From an uncultured Oscillospiraceae bacterium (GTDB taxonomy: Bacteria; Bacillota; Clostridia; Oscillospirales; Acutalibacteraceae), in the NCBI GenBank assembly GCA_900546895.1, contig UREO01000141.1, positions 1 to 7,685 on the forward strand: 7,685 nucleotides of DNA, written 5' to 3'. This document shows, piece after piece, positions 1 to 6,259 of this stretch. Every line of letters starts with the position of its first letter. The first letter of the stretch is position 1. A program made the translations under genes and the position numbers. The notes under the pieces are model-generated. The model saw nothing but the letters and a program-made list of their open reading frames with translations. It searched no databases and was not told the origin of the DNA.

Positions 1-29
1 CGGCAGCGTCAGATGTGTATAAGAGACAG
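1..29 (+). other. Nextera/Tn5 sequencing adapter (artefact)
   Basis: Bases 11-29 are the 19-base Tn5 mosaic end (AGATGTGTATAAGAGACAG). Bases 1-10 (CGGCAGCGTC) are the 3' part of the Nextera read-1 overhang, so only the first four adapter bases are missing. This exact join is a library-construction sequence and does not belong to the genome. Genomic sequence starts at about position 30, and this is the physical end of a contig that was not trimmed. Confidence 0.97.
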
Positions 30-37
30 ATATTGTA

Positions 38-46
38 TGATGTCTT
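38..46. promoter_or_regulatory. Possible GntR half-site downstream of the GntR gene
   Basis: The 9-mer TGATGTCTT here is repeated exactly at 847-855, inside the operator region of the adjacent GntR regulator. It sits just beyond the 3' end of that gene, where the control region of a leftward neighbour, cut off by the contig end, could lie. The surrounding bases (TTGTATGATGTCTTATGTCA) look only partly symmetrical. A 9-base match could be chance, so the call is tentative. Confidence 0.25.
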
Positions 47-84
47 ATGTCAATTGATTAAAGATATGATTTCTTTCGGATTCC

Positions 85-771
85 TTATTCCTCGGTAATG
101 CCGAACCCGCGCATCGCGTGGATAATGTGCAGCTCCATGGCGGTCTTTGCGCCCAATGCGTCCCGCTTTGATAAAAATTCCATAATCATGCGGTGATCGT
201 TCAGCGTGTTCTGCACAATTTCCTCTTTGGTGTTGGATAAGATGACCCCCTTGCCGATGGCCTGATACAGGATGGGCATCAGGCGGTTCATAAATTCGTT
301 GTGGGTCGCCTTTGCAATGGATTTGTGAAAGGCCTGCTCAATCTCTGTCCGGTCCTGTTTCTTTAAAATCAGGTCTTCCTCCAGCCTGCCGTAGTGCAGA
401 ATGCGCTCCAGTTCCTTGTCGGAGGCCCTTTTGGCGGCAAAATAGGCGGACTGCGGCTCAAAGATCAGACGCATTTCATACAGGTCCTTCACATCCATCG
501 GGAAAGCGGAAAGCGGCTTCAAGTCGATTCCCCGGTCCATGGACTGACTGTCTTTGACATAGGTGCCCTTTCCGCGGCGGATTTCCAATATGTTGTGTGC
601 TACCAAAATACGGATTGCTTCCCGCAGGGTGGTCCGGCTGACCCTTAAATCGGCAGACAACTCGTTTTCATTGGGCAGCTTGTCTCCGGTCGAATATTTT
701 TTATCAATGGTGATCCTTGCGACAATATCATCCGCGATGTTTTCCGCAAGGCTTTTTCCTTTTGTCTTCAT
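85..771 (-). CDS. FadR-subfamily GntR transcriptional regulator
   Basis: This is a 228-residue DNA-binding repressor or activator of the GntR family, FadR/FCD branch; such proteins usually sense small organic acids or sugar acids. A winged helix covers about residues 5-72, with the helix-turn-helix at LRVSRTTLREAIRIL (42-56) and the wing at RRGKGTYV. An all-helical FCD ligand domain covers about 95-220. The metal-site positions typical of FCD domains can be placed at Glu145 (Asp in most members), His149, His193 and His215. The ATG at 771 was chosen because GGAGG lies 8 bases upstream. The frame stays open upstream to 948, but that stretch holds the promoter and has no GntR similarity. The ligand cannot be read from the sequence, and any target operon to the left is outside the contig. 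The gene looks autoregulated (see 808-854). Confidence 0.93.
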   Translation of the reverse strand: MKTKGKSLAENIADDIVARITIDKKYSTGDKLPNENELSADLRVSRTTLREAIRILVAHNILEIRRGKGTYVKDSQSMDRGIDLKPLSAFPMDVKDLYEMRLIFEPQSAYFAAKRASDKELERILHYGRLEEDLILKKQDRTEIEQAFHKSIAKATHNEFMNRLMPILYQAIGKGVILSNTKEEIVQNTLNDHRMIMEFLSKRDALGAKTAMELHIIHAMRGFGITEE

Positions 772-807
772 TGCCGATTCCTCCGCATTCCTGATGTTTT
801 CAGCATC

Positions 808-854
808 ATTATACCGCAAAAGACATCCTGTTTCAATAAGGATGTCTGATGTCT
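808..854 (-). promoter_or_regulatory. GntR gene promoter with palindromic operator
   Basis: Read on the minus strand, TTGAAA (831-836) and TATAAT (808-813) are separated by exactly 17 bases, a near-consensus sigma-A promoter with its start about 30 bases before the GntR ATG. A perfect inverted repeat, AGACATCCT (821-829) and AGGATGTCT (839-847), brackets the -35 box. A second GATGTCT copy (848-854) follows the right arm in tandem. FadR-type regulators bind short palindromes, so negative autoregulation is the natural reading. The repeat and promoter are seen directly; the identity of the binding protein is inferred. Confidence 0.8.
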
Positions 855-941
855 TTAGTCTGTCGATCAAGCGCAGGCGAAATAAAATACCGCACCGGCT
901 GCTGACCAATGCGGTGTTACGATATGATTTTTCCGCATTAC

Positions 942-1544
942 CTAACACTTTCCTCTTAATTGTACCGCCTTGCCAAGAATAACGACCGGCAGCCTGGTTA
1001 GGTCTTCCGTTGAAAAGGAGACCAGTTCATATTTGGGGTTATAGGGAATCAGGGTGATCCCGCTTTCATATTTCGCTATTTTTTTAATGGTCGCTTCGTC
1101 TCCTCTGACGGAGACAACCGCAATGTCCCCGGTTTGCACCATGGAATGGTTCTGTACAATCACGGTGTCTCCGTCCTGAATGCGCGGCTCCATACTGTCC
1201 CCATGCATCTTGATTGCAAAAAAATCCCCCTGCTTTGCCATTTCTGAGCTGATCTCTTCATATCCTACCACATCTTTCGCGAATCCGGGCGATACCTCCG
1301 CACGAAGGCTTCGGAGCACGGGTATTTTTTTGGAGGTGCCGGACGGGTCGGGAACGGAGTCCTTTCCCAACAGATAATCTGTGGTCACGCCGAAAAAAGC
1401 CGCCAGGTTCAGCAGGGTTTTATTGTCGGGCTCGTATTTTCCGCTTTCGTATCCGGAGAGGGACGCCTGACTGACATTGATGATTTTGGACAGCTCTTGC
1501 TGCTTTAATTTATTTTTCATTCTTAGTATTTTAATTCGATTCAA
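942..1544 (-). CDS. XRE-HTH / S24 peptidase (LexA/CI-like) repressor
   Basis: This 200-residue protein joins an XRE helix-turn-helix (about residues 3-60, with VSQASLSGYESGKYEP) to a LexA-type S24 peptidase domain (about 74-195). The Ser-Lys pair is present: Ser117 in HGDSMEP and Lys154 in DEATIKK, with the same 37-residue spacing as Ser119/Lys156 of E. coli LexA. The self-cleavage site, normally Ala-Gly, reads Ala82-Glu83 (SLRAEVSPG), so RecA-stimulated cleavage may be lost or altered. TTG at 1544 is preferred as the start because GAGGAG lies 9 bases upstream. TTG at 1553 touches that site directly, and ATG at 1520 has no ribosome site. It could be a stress-response or prophage-type repressor, but no phage genes adjoin it. 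It is transcribed toward the GntR gene, 170 bases away. Confidence 0.9.
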   Translation of the reverse strand: MNRIKILRMKNKLKQQELSKIINVSQASLSGYESGKYEPDNKTLLNLAAFFGVTTDYLLGKDSVPDPSGTSKKIPVLRSLRAEVSPGFAKDVVGYEEISSEMAKQGDFFAIKMHGDSMEPRIQDGDTVIVQNHSMVQTGDIAVVSVRGDEATIKKIAKYESGITLIPYNPKYELVSFSTEDLTRLPVVILGKAVQLRGKC

Positions 1545-1620
1545 TGAAATCAACTCCTCTCATTATGAATTTTAATTGTGCCGTAAAAAAAGGTAAACTA
1601 TATATAAACAAAACAAATAT

Positions 1621-1650
1621 ATTATGACTAATTAAAAAAATAGTAAGCAA
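1621..1650 (-). promoter_or_regulatory. Candidate promoter for the XRE-S24 gene
   Basis: Read on the minus strand, TTGCTT (1645-1650) and CATAAT (1621-1626) are 18 bases apart, which would give a leader of about 70 bases. Each box has one or two departures from consensus, and the AT-rich surroundings offer other near matches. Confidence 0.35.
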
Positions 1651-1655
1651 AAATA

Positions 1656-1683
1656 TAAATATAATTGATACTGTGGACGATAA
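1656..1683 (+). promoter_or_regulatory. Probable sigma-D (flagellar-type) promoter for the MCP gene
   Basis: TAAA (1656-1659) and GACGATAA (1676-1683) are 16 bases apart. The consensus for SigD/FliA in Firmicutes and enterics is TAAA, 14-16 bases, then GCCGATA(A/T), so there is a single mismatch in the -10 block. Chemoreceptor genes are classic members of this regulon. The promoter would leave a long untranslated leader of about 250 bases. No equally good sigma-A promoter is visible between here and 1940. Confidence 0.5.
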
Positions 1684-1795
1684 ATTAGAAAGGAGAAGTG
1701 AAATAGATTAAACCGGAAAAACAGATAAAAAATGTGACCGGTGTCATAAATGGAGGAATGACCGCCGACCGCGTTTAGGAAAGGAGGAGAACAAA

Positions 1796-1924
1796 AAGCA
1801 GGCGGAGCAGAACATTGCTGCGGAGGAAAAGCGTCCGGAAAGGGAAACCGGGCGGGCAGCAGGAGTACGAGTACAGGACCCGGACAAAGCGGGAATTGTG
1901 AAAAGAGTCCACCATGGAAAATGA
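1796..1924 (+). other. Start-less small open frame behind an ideal ribosome site
   Basis: AGGAGG at 1782-1787 is a perfect Shine-Dalgarno sequence, but the codon at the ideal 8-base spacing (1796) is AAG, not ATG. From there 42 sense codons run to a TGA that overlaps the first bases of the longer possible MCP reading frame. The frame is open back to 1712 with no ATG, GTG or TTG start at usable spacing. The predicted peptide is rich in Glu, Lys, Arg and Gln and matches nothing I recognise. It may be a decayed leader peptide, a base-call error, or chance. Confidence 0.2.
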
Positions 1925-1940
1925 GAAATGGAGAAAAATC

Positions 1941-3716
1941 ATGAAGAATCTTAAAATTGCAAAAAAACTGATCCTGTCATTTCTGGCAATGTCCTTGATT
2001 ACCGTCATTGTCGGCGGTGCCGGTATTTACAGCTTACTGCAAATGGAGGCGTCCAGCACAAAGCTTTATACGGAGCAGACAAAGCCACTGCCGGTCATAT
2101 CGGACGTGCTCTTGAATCTTGACCGATTAAGAGGGCTGTCCAGAGACTATATCTTGTTTTATGACGACCCGGAAGAGTTGAAAACGGTTGTTGCAAACAC
2201 CGAAGATTATAAGAAGCGGTACGATGATGCTGTTAAACAGTACGAACCGACTATTTCGTCGGCTGCTACGAAAGAGCTTTTTGCCGAAACCAGAAAAATG
2301 TTTGATGAGGAATTCTGGCCGACTTTTGAGGCTATTGTTCAGGAAACCGGGCAGAAAAATGTCGGCGAAGCCAAGGTCAACCTGAAAAAGCTGATTGAAA
2401 TCAACATCAAGGTAACCGACAATTATACCCAGTGCATGCAGAACCGGATCAACAACGCAAAAGAGAACGACGAATCCAATCAGCAGCTCGGCAACATGAT
2501 GATGTTGGTAATGGTCGTCGTTATCCTTCTTGGCGTAATCATTTCCATTATGTGGGGTTTATGGCTGTCCAGGGCGCTGAGCAGGCCGGTCAATGAAATG
2601 GCCGTCGCCGCTGAAAGTATCGCGCAGGGTAAGCTGGATGTGGATATTACCTATTCCTCCAAAGATGAGATCGGTTCTCTCGCCCGGTCTCTGCAGTCGG
2701 CCGCCGGGACCCTGAAGCAGTATGTCGCGGATATTTCGGACAAGCTGGAACGGATGGCGAAGGGGGATATCACCGCGGATATTACGCAGGAATATGCGGG
2801 GGATTTTGTTCCGATCAAACAGGCGCTGATGCAGATTTCTGACGGCCTGAACGAAACGCTCACGGCTATCGATACCTCTGCGGAACAGGTCAACAGCGGA
2901 GCGGCCCAGGTTTCCGACGGTTCTCAGGAGCTTGCTCAGGGCGCGACAGAGCAGGCAAGCTCCGTGGAAGAGCTGGCGGCCTCCGTCACCGAGGTTTCCG
3001 GAAAAGTCAGCGAGACAGCGGAAAATGTCAGGGTAATGGCGGGTTACGTGAAAGAAACCGTCACACAGGTGGAACAGGGCAACGAGCAGATGCGGCAGCT
3101 GCTTTCTTCCATGGAGGAAAGCAGCAATGCCTCCAATGAGATCGGGAAAATTATCAAGGTGATCGATGACATTGCGTTCCAGACCAATATCCTTGCCCTC
3201 AACGCCGCCGTGGAAGCGGCAAGGGCTGGCAGCGCCGGAAAAGGGTTTGCCGTGGTGGCCGACGAGGTGCGGAATCTGGCAAGCAAGTCCGCCAACGCGG
3301 CCAAGCAGACCACCAGCCTGATCGAGGGTTCCATCCAGAGCGTAAAAAACGGTACCGCTATCGCCGGGCGTACGGCGAAAGAGCTGAATGAGATCGCGGC
3401 CAAGGTGGGGCTTGTGGGAGAAACGATCGTCAAAATCGATATGGCGTCTTCCGATCAGGCCGCCGCGATCGAACAGATCACAACCGGTGTGGATCAGGTT
3501 TCCGCAGTTGTCCAGACGAATTCCGCCACGGCGGAGGAAAGCGCGGCGGCGAGCGAAGAACTGTCCGCACAGGCGGATATGCTCAGGAAGCTGGTCGGCG
3601 CTTTCCAACTGAAAAAGAGGAAGCTTACGGTGATCGAAGGAGGCCCGGAACCCGACGTAAAAGCTGAAAAAAATCTTACATACCTGACGGCGGAGACGTC
3701 GGGACAGAAATATTAA
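1941..3716 (+). CDS. Methyl-accepting chemotaxis protein (transmembrane receptor)
   Basis: A 591-residue chemoreceptor that senses an extracellular signal and controls CheA through CheW, biasing flagellar rotation. Transmembrane helix 1 is at about 8-32. An external four-helix-bundle sensor (4HB_MCP type) covers about 33-183, and transmembrane helix 2 ([20 protein letters not shown]) about 185-209. A HAMP domain (208-261) and a second HAMP-like segment (about 262-306) follow, then the cytoplasmic coiled-coil signalling domain. Its hairpin tip (about 404-447) has [20 protein letters not shown] and [12 protein letters not shown], which bind CheA/CheW. Glu/Gln-rich methylation helices flank it ([13 protein letters not shown] and [13 protein letters not shown]). 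There is no C-terminal CheR-binding pentapeptide such as NWETF. ATG 1941 is chosen because GGAG lies 7 bases upstream and the protein then opens [10 protein letters not shown], typical of the family; ATG 1914 would add nine residues but has a poor ribosome site. The ligand is unknown. Confidence 0.95.
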   Translation: MKNLKIAKKLILSFLAMSLITVIVGGAGIYSLLQMEASSTKLYTEQTKPLPVISDVLLNLDRLRGLSRDYILFYDDPEELKTVVANTEDYKKRYDDAVKQYEPTISSAATKELFAETRKMFDEEFWPTFEAIVQETGQKNVGEAKVNLKKLIEINIKVTDNYTQCMQNRINNAKENDESNQQLGNMMMLVMVVVILLGVIISIMWGLWLSRALSRPVNEMAVAAESIAQGKLDVDITYSSKDEIGSLARSLQSAAGTLKQYVADISDKLERMAKGDITADITQEYAGDFVPIKQALMQISDGLNETLTAIDTSAEQVNSGAAQVSDGSQELAQGATEQASSVEELAASVTEVSGKVSETAENVRVMAGYVKETVTQVEQGNEQMRQLLSSMEESSNASNEIGKIIKVIDDIAFQTNILALNAAVEAARAGSAGKGFAVVADEVRNLASKSANAAKQTTSLIEGSIQSVKNGTAIAGRTAKELNEIAAKVGLVGETIVKIDMASSDQAAAIEQITTGVDQVSAVVQTNSATAEESAAASEELSAQADMLRKLVGAFQLKKRKLTVIEGGPEPDVKAEKNLTYLTAETSGQKY

Positions 3717-3768
3717 TTGACAAATCAGGATAAATATCGTATAGTGTTCCTATAGAGAAACACTATAC
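3717..3768 (+). promoter_or_regulatory. TrmB-lysA promoter with overlapping palindromic operator
   Basis: TTGACA (3717-3722), a 17-base spacer and TATAGT (3740-3745) make a near-consensus sigma-A promoter. The -35 box begins at the base after the MCP stop codon. A perfect 10+10 bp inverted repeat, GTATAGTGTT (3739-3748) and AACACTATAC (3759-3768), covers the -10 box and expected start site and ends against the ribosome site (AGGGGG, 3769-3774). A protein bound there would block RNA polymerase. Most of the left arm would be upstream of the transcript start, so this is a DNA operator and not an RNA hairpin. The likely binder is the TrmB-type product of the first gene. Confidence 0.85.
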
Positions 3769-3781
3769 AGGGGGCGGCACG

Positions 3782-4477
3782 ATGGATCTGGTGGAACTGC
3801 TGGGATATTACAATCTTACACGGCAGGAATCGGCCCTGTATCTTCTGCTCTGCTCCGAAGGAAAACTGACGGGATATGAGGCCGCGAAAGCGTCCGGCAT
3901 ATCCCGTTCCAATACCTATACGGCGCTGGCCGGTCTGGTTGAAAAAGGCGCGGCCCTGGTTGAGGAAGACACGGCCACCCGGTATCTTCCTGTTCCGGTC
4001 GAGGAATTCTGCAGCAACCGTATCCGGCGCATGCAGGAGTACCGGGAGCTGCTGGTGGGGGCGGCGCCCAAGCGCCGGGAAACCGGCGAGGGGTACATTA
4101 CCGTCAAGGGCGAGGCCAACATCATGGATAAAATGAAGAACATGATCGACGCGGCGAAAGAGCGCATTTACCTTGCCGTATCCGAGCAGACGCTTTCTTT
4201 GCTTCTGCCGCAGCTCTGTTCGGCTTTGCGCCGGGGACTGAAGGTCGTCGTTATTACCGACCCTCCGTTTGAACTGGAAGGCGTGCTGGTGTACCACACG
4301 GAAACCGAGCGGCATCAGATTCGCCTGATTGCCGATTCCAAAAGTGTTTTGACCGGCGATATCGCCGCGGGTTCCGAGTCCACCTGCCTGTATTCTCAAA
4401 AGCGCAATCTGGTTGAGCTTTTCAAAGAGGCGCTGAAAAATGAAATCACACTGATTACCGTAACGAAAGGGAGCTGA
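3782..4477 (+). CDS. TrmB-family transcriptional regulator
   Basis: A 231-residue regulator. Residues 5-72 form a winged helix of the TrmB type (LTRQESALYLLL, then a recognition region at GISRSNTYTALAGLVEKG, then a wing ending in TRYLPVP). A helical linker at about 73-100 probably dimerises. Residues 105-230 resemble the phospholipase-D-like fold seen in bacterial TrmB relatives (RLIADSKSVLTGD, then NLVELFKEAL), without catalytic HKD motifs. TrmB proteins were first studied as sugar regulators in archaea; in bacteria the effector is often unknown, and sugar sensing should not be assumed here. The ATG follows AGGGGG by 7 bases. Its stop lies 7 bases before the lysA start, so the two are co-transcribed, and the promoter palindrome points to autoregulation of this pair. 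Confidence 0.9.
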   Translation: MDLVELLGYYNLTRQESALYLLLCSEGKLTGYEAAKASGISRSNTYTALAGLVEKGAALVEEDTATRYLPVPVEEFCSNRIRRMQEYRELLVGAAPKRRETGEGYITVKGEANIMDKMKNMIDAAKERIYLAVSEQTLSLLLPQLCSALRRGLKVVVITDPPFELEGVLVYHTETERHQIRLIADSKSVLTGDIAAGSESTCLYSQKRNLVELFKEALKNEITLITVTKGS

Positions 4478-4484
4478 AACTGTT

Positions 4485-5765
4485 TTGAAAAATACCTTTG
4501 TAAACAAAGAACAACTTGAAAAGATCGCAGCCCAATTTCCGACTCCGTTTTATCTTTATGATGAAAAGGGAATCCGGGAGAACGTGCGCAAGCTGCAGAA
4601 GGCTTTTGCGTGGAACAGCGGCTTCCGTGAGTATTTTGCGGTGAAGGCAACGCCCAATCCGGTGATTTTGAAAATCATGAAGGAAGAGGGCTGCGGGGTC
4701 GACTGCTCCTCGCTGACCGAGCTGATGCTCTCCGACGCGGTGGGCTTTCACGGACAGAACATCATGTTTTCGTCCAACGAAACGCCGCCCGAGGAATTTG
4801 AGCTGGCAAAAAAGCTGGGTGCTTTGATCAATTTGGACGATTTTACACATATTGATTTTCTGAAATCCATAGCGGGCATTCCGGAAACTATTTGCTGCCG
4901 CTTCAATCCGGGCGGAACCTTTCAGATCAGCAACGCCATTATGGACACGCCGGGGGAAGCCAAATACGGCTTTACCCGCGAACAGCTGCAGGAAGGCTTT
5001 GTGAAGCTGAAGGAGCTGGGGGCCAGACGCTTCGGCATCCACGCTTTCCTTGCCAGCAACACGACGGACGACGGGTATTACCCGACACTGGCCGGTATCC
5101 TGTTCCGTACGGCTGTCGATCTCTACCATAAAACGGGCATTGCGGTTTCCTTTATCAATCTGTCCGGCGGCGTAGGGATTCCTTACCGTCCCGAACAAAA
5201 ACCGGCTAATATTGCAAAAATCGGAGAAGGCGTCCGCAAAGCCTTTGAGGAAATCCTTGTTCCGGCTGGCCTGAAGGACGTCGCTGTCTACACCGAGCTG
5301 GGCCGCTTTATGCTTGGGCCGTACGGCTGTCTGGTAACGAAAGCAATCCATGAAAAACATATTTATAAGGAATATATCGGGGTGGACGCCTGCGCGGCCA
5401 ATCTCCTTCGCCCCGCCATGTACGGCGCGTACCATCACATTACGGTGATGGGGAAAGAAAACGCCCCCTGCGACCACAAATACGATATTGTCGGAAGCCT
5501 GTGTGAAAACAACGACAAATTTGCCATTGACCGAATGTTCCCGAAAATAGACATGGGGGATCTTCTGGTGATCCACGACGCCGGTGCGCACGGTCATGCC
5601 ATGGGCTACAACTATAACGGCAGGCTGCGCTCCGCGGAAGTGCTGCTGAGAGAGGACGGGTCGGCGCAGCTCATCCGCCGCGCGGAAACCCCGGCCGATT
5701 ATTTCGCGACCCTTGATTTTATGGGGCTGTTTCCGGAAAACGGCGGCCGCGGGAAAGAAGATTGA
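4485..5765 (+). CDS. lysA: Diaminopimelate decarboxylase
   Basis: A 426-residue PLP enzyme (alanine-racemase-type barrel, fold III) that decarboxylates meso-diaminopimelate to L-lysine, the last step of lysine synthesis, in the cytoplasm. The PLP lysine is Lys54 in YFAVKATPNP. The phosphate-binding glycines are at SGGVGIPY (227-234), with ELGR at 271-274. The C-terminal active-site loops are CENND (340-344) and GAHGHAMGYNYNG (368-379). It departs from well-studied LysA in three motifs: HAFLASN (186-192) replaces the usual HIGS-type loop, CEN replaces CES, and GAHG replaces GAYG. I recall this version as common in Clostridia. The start is TTG, 11 bases after AAGGGAG; no closer start exists. 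Related activities of the fold (ornithine, arginine or carboxynorspermidine decarboxylase) are less likely given the overall match. Confidence 0.9.
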   Translation: MKNTFVNKEQLEKIAAQFPTPFYLYDEKGIRENVRKLQKAFAWNSGFREYFAVKATPNPVILKIMKEEGCGVDCSSLTELMLSDAVGFHGQNIMFSSNETPPEEFELAKKLGALINLDDFTHIDFLKSIAGIPETICCRFNPGGTFQISNAIMDTPGEAKYGFTREQLQEGFVKLKELGARRFGIHAFLASNTTDDGYYPTLAGILFRTAVDLYHKTGIAVSFINLSGGVGIPYRPEQKPANIAKIGEGVRKAFEEILVPAGLKDVAVYTELGRFMLGPYGCLVTKAIHEKHIYKEYIGVDACAANLLRPAMYGAYHHITVMGKENAPCDHKYDIVGSLCENNDKFAIDRMFPKIDMGDLLVIHDAGAHGHAMGYNYNGRLRSAEVLLREDGSAQLIRRAETPADYFATLDFMGLFPENGGRGKED

Positions 5766-5794
5766 TTTTATCTTGCCAAAATGGATGATATAAC

Positions 5795-5831
5795 AAAAAT
5801 GGCTTTGCGGATTTTCCGCAAAGCCATTTTT
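5795..5831. terminator. Strong bidirectional rho-independent terminator
   Basis: AAAAATGGCTTTGCGGA (5795-5811) pairs perfectly with 5815-5831 across a TTT loop, a 17 bp stem. Because the stem begins with five A and ends with five T, it has a U-run in either direction. It sits between the converging ends of lysA (stop 5765) and desulfoferrodoxin (stop 5844) and should end transcription from both. Confidence 0.95.
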
Positions 5832-5843
5832 CATTCTTATCCG

Positions 5844-6218
5844 TTAGAATTCAGCCTTCCAAAGGCCGTGAAGATTGCAGTACTCGTAAACCGTGCCCGA
5901 TTCGGCGTCGCTGAACTCCGCTTTCGGGTCCATACCGGGCTTCAGATAGGCGATTTCCAGTCTGTCGCCGGACTCTAGCGCAATCCATTCAATATGATGC
6001 TCCGGAAGCATGGGGTGAATGGTGGAACCGATCTGAACTTTGATTTTTCCGTCTTCCCTTGTGATAAGCGGAACGTGCTTTTCGGTCGCGGCATCGGTGG
6101 TGTTTGCCTCCAGCTTCGTCATGTTCTGGCCGCAGCAGGTAAGTGTGCCGCCGCCGCTCCTGATCAGCGCTACCATATTTCCGCAAATTTCACAGCGATA
6201 AAAAACAACTTTTGACAT
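5844..6218 (-). CDS. dfx: Desulfoferrodoxin (two-iron superoxide reductase)
   Basis: A 124-residue cytoplasmic enzyme that reduces superoxide to hydrogen peroxide without releasing oxygen, using electrons from rubredoxin or a similar donor; it is the usual superoxide defence of anaerobes. The N-terminal desulforedoxin domain (about 1-36) has the four Fe ligands Cys9, Cys12, Cys28 and Cys29 (CEIC, then CC). The C-terminal domain (38-124) has the catalytic Fe(His4Cys) site: His48 in EKHVP, His68 in IHPM, His74 in EHHIEW, and Cys114 and His117 in CNLHGLW. The conserved Glu46-Lys47 before the first His is present, and length and spacing match known two-domain enzymes. The ATG follows GAGG by 8 bases. 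It lies downstream of encapsulin on the same strand after an 83-base gap with its own possible control site, so it may be read both from the encapsulin promoter and alone. Confidence 0.96.
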   Translation of the reverse strand: MSKVVFYRCEICGNMVALIRSGGGTLTCCGQNMTKLEANTTDAATEKHVPLITREDGKIKVQIGSTIHPMLPEHHIEWIALESGDRLEIAYLKPGMDPKAEFSDAESGTVYEYCNLHGLWKAEF

Positions 6219-6240
6219 TTTTACAACCTCATTTCCATCA

Positions 6241-6255
6241 TTTGATTATTATCAA
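6241..6255. promoter_or_regulatory. PerR-box-like palindrome upstream of dfx
   Basis: TTTGATTATTATCAA matches the Bacillus PerR box TTATAATTATTATAA at 11 of 15 positions and has 5 bp inverted arms (TTGAT and ATCAA). It lies 22 bases before the dfx start codon, where a repressor would block transcription. Peroxide-responsive PerR control of desulfoferrodoxin is known in Clostridium acetobutylicum. No convincing -35 box was found, and AT-rich palindromes also arise by chance. Confidence 0.4.
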
Positions 6256-6259
6256 TAAA

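Larger units (their letters stand above)
1545..1940. other. Long intergenic region between divergent XRE and MCP genes
   Basis: This 396-base gap has two parts. Bases 1560-1690 are very AT-rich and carry candidate promoters for both flanking genes, plus a TAAAC direct repeat spaced one helical turn apart (1594-1598 and 1605-1609). Bases 1690-1940 are purine- and GC-rich and would form a long leader of about 250 bases for the chemoreceptor. That part holds several Shine-Dalgarno-like runs (AAAGGAGAA at 1690, AAAGGAGGAG at 1780) not followed by usable genes. A small TGAC-CGGT-GTCA palindrome lies at 1735-1746. I do not see the conserved blocks of a cyclic-di-GMP-I (GEMM) riboswitch, which precedes some clostridial chemotaxis genes. 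Confidence 0.6.

Noticed and set aside
1..29. A Tn5-like transposon end
   Set aside because: The 19-base mosaic end is a hyperactive laboratory sequence and is joined to the Nextera overhang, so it comes from library preparation and not from a mobile element.
772..948. A 59-residue N-terminal extension of the GntR regulator
   Set aside because: This stretch contains the promoter and inverted repeat, and the GGAGG-supported ATG at 771 starts exactly at the family's usual N-terminus.
942..1553. XRE-S24 gene as a marker of a prophage
   Set aside because: No integrase, Cro-like partner, attachment site or structural phage gene is present; the encapsulin shares the HK97 fold but is paired with its ferritin cargo.
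1690..1913. A cyclic-di-GMP riboswitch before the chemoreceptor
   Set aside because: The leader is long and purine-rich, but I could not find the conserved GEMM-I sequence blocks or paired stems.
2559..3608. A 349-codon minus-strand frame opposite the chemoreceptor
   Set aside because: The plus-strand protein shows the full MCP signalling domain; the antisense product is Gly/Arg/His-rich without motifs or a ribosome site.
3725..4507. A 260-codon minus-strand frame opposite the TrmB gene
   Set aside because: It overlaps the promoter and palindrome, and the sense frame has a clear winged helix and a good ribosome site.
4455..5834. A 459-codon open frame on the minus strand, longer than lysA itself
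   Set aside because: It lies opposite TrmB and lysA, whose conserved motifs are clear, runs through the terminator, and its translation is His/Phe/Arg-rich with no recognisable domain. It is an antisense shadow.
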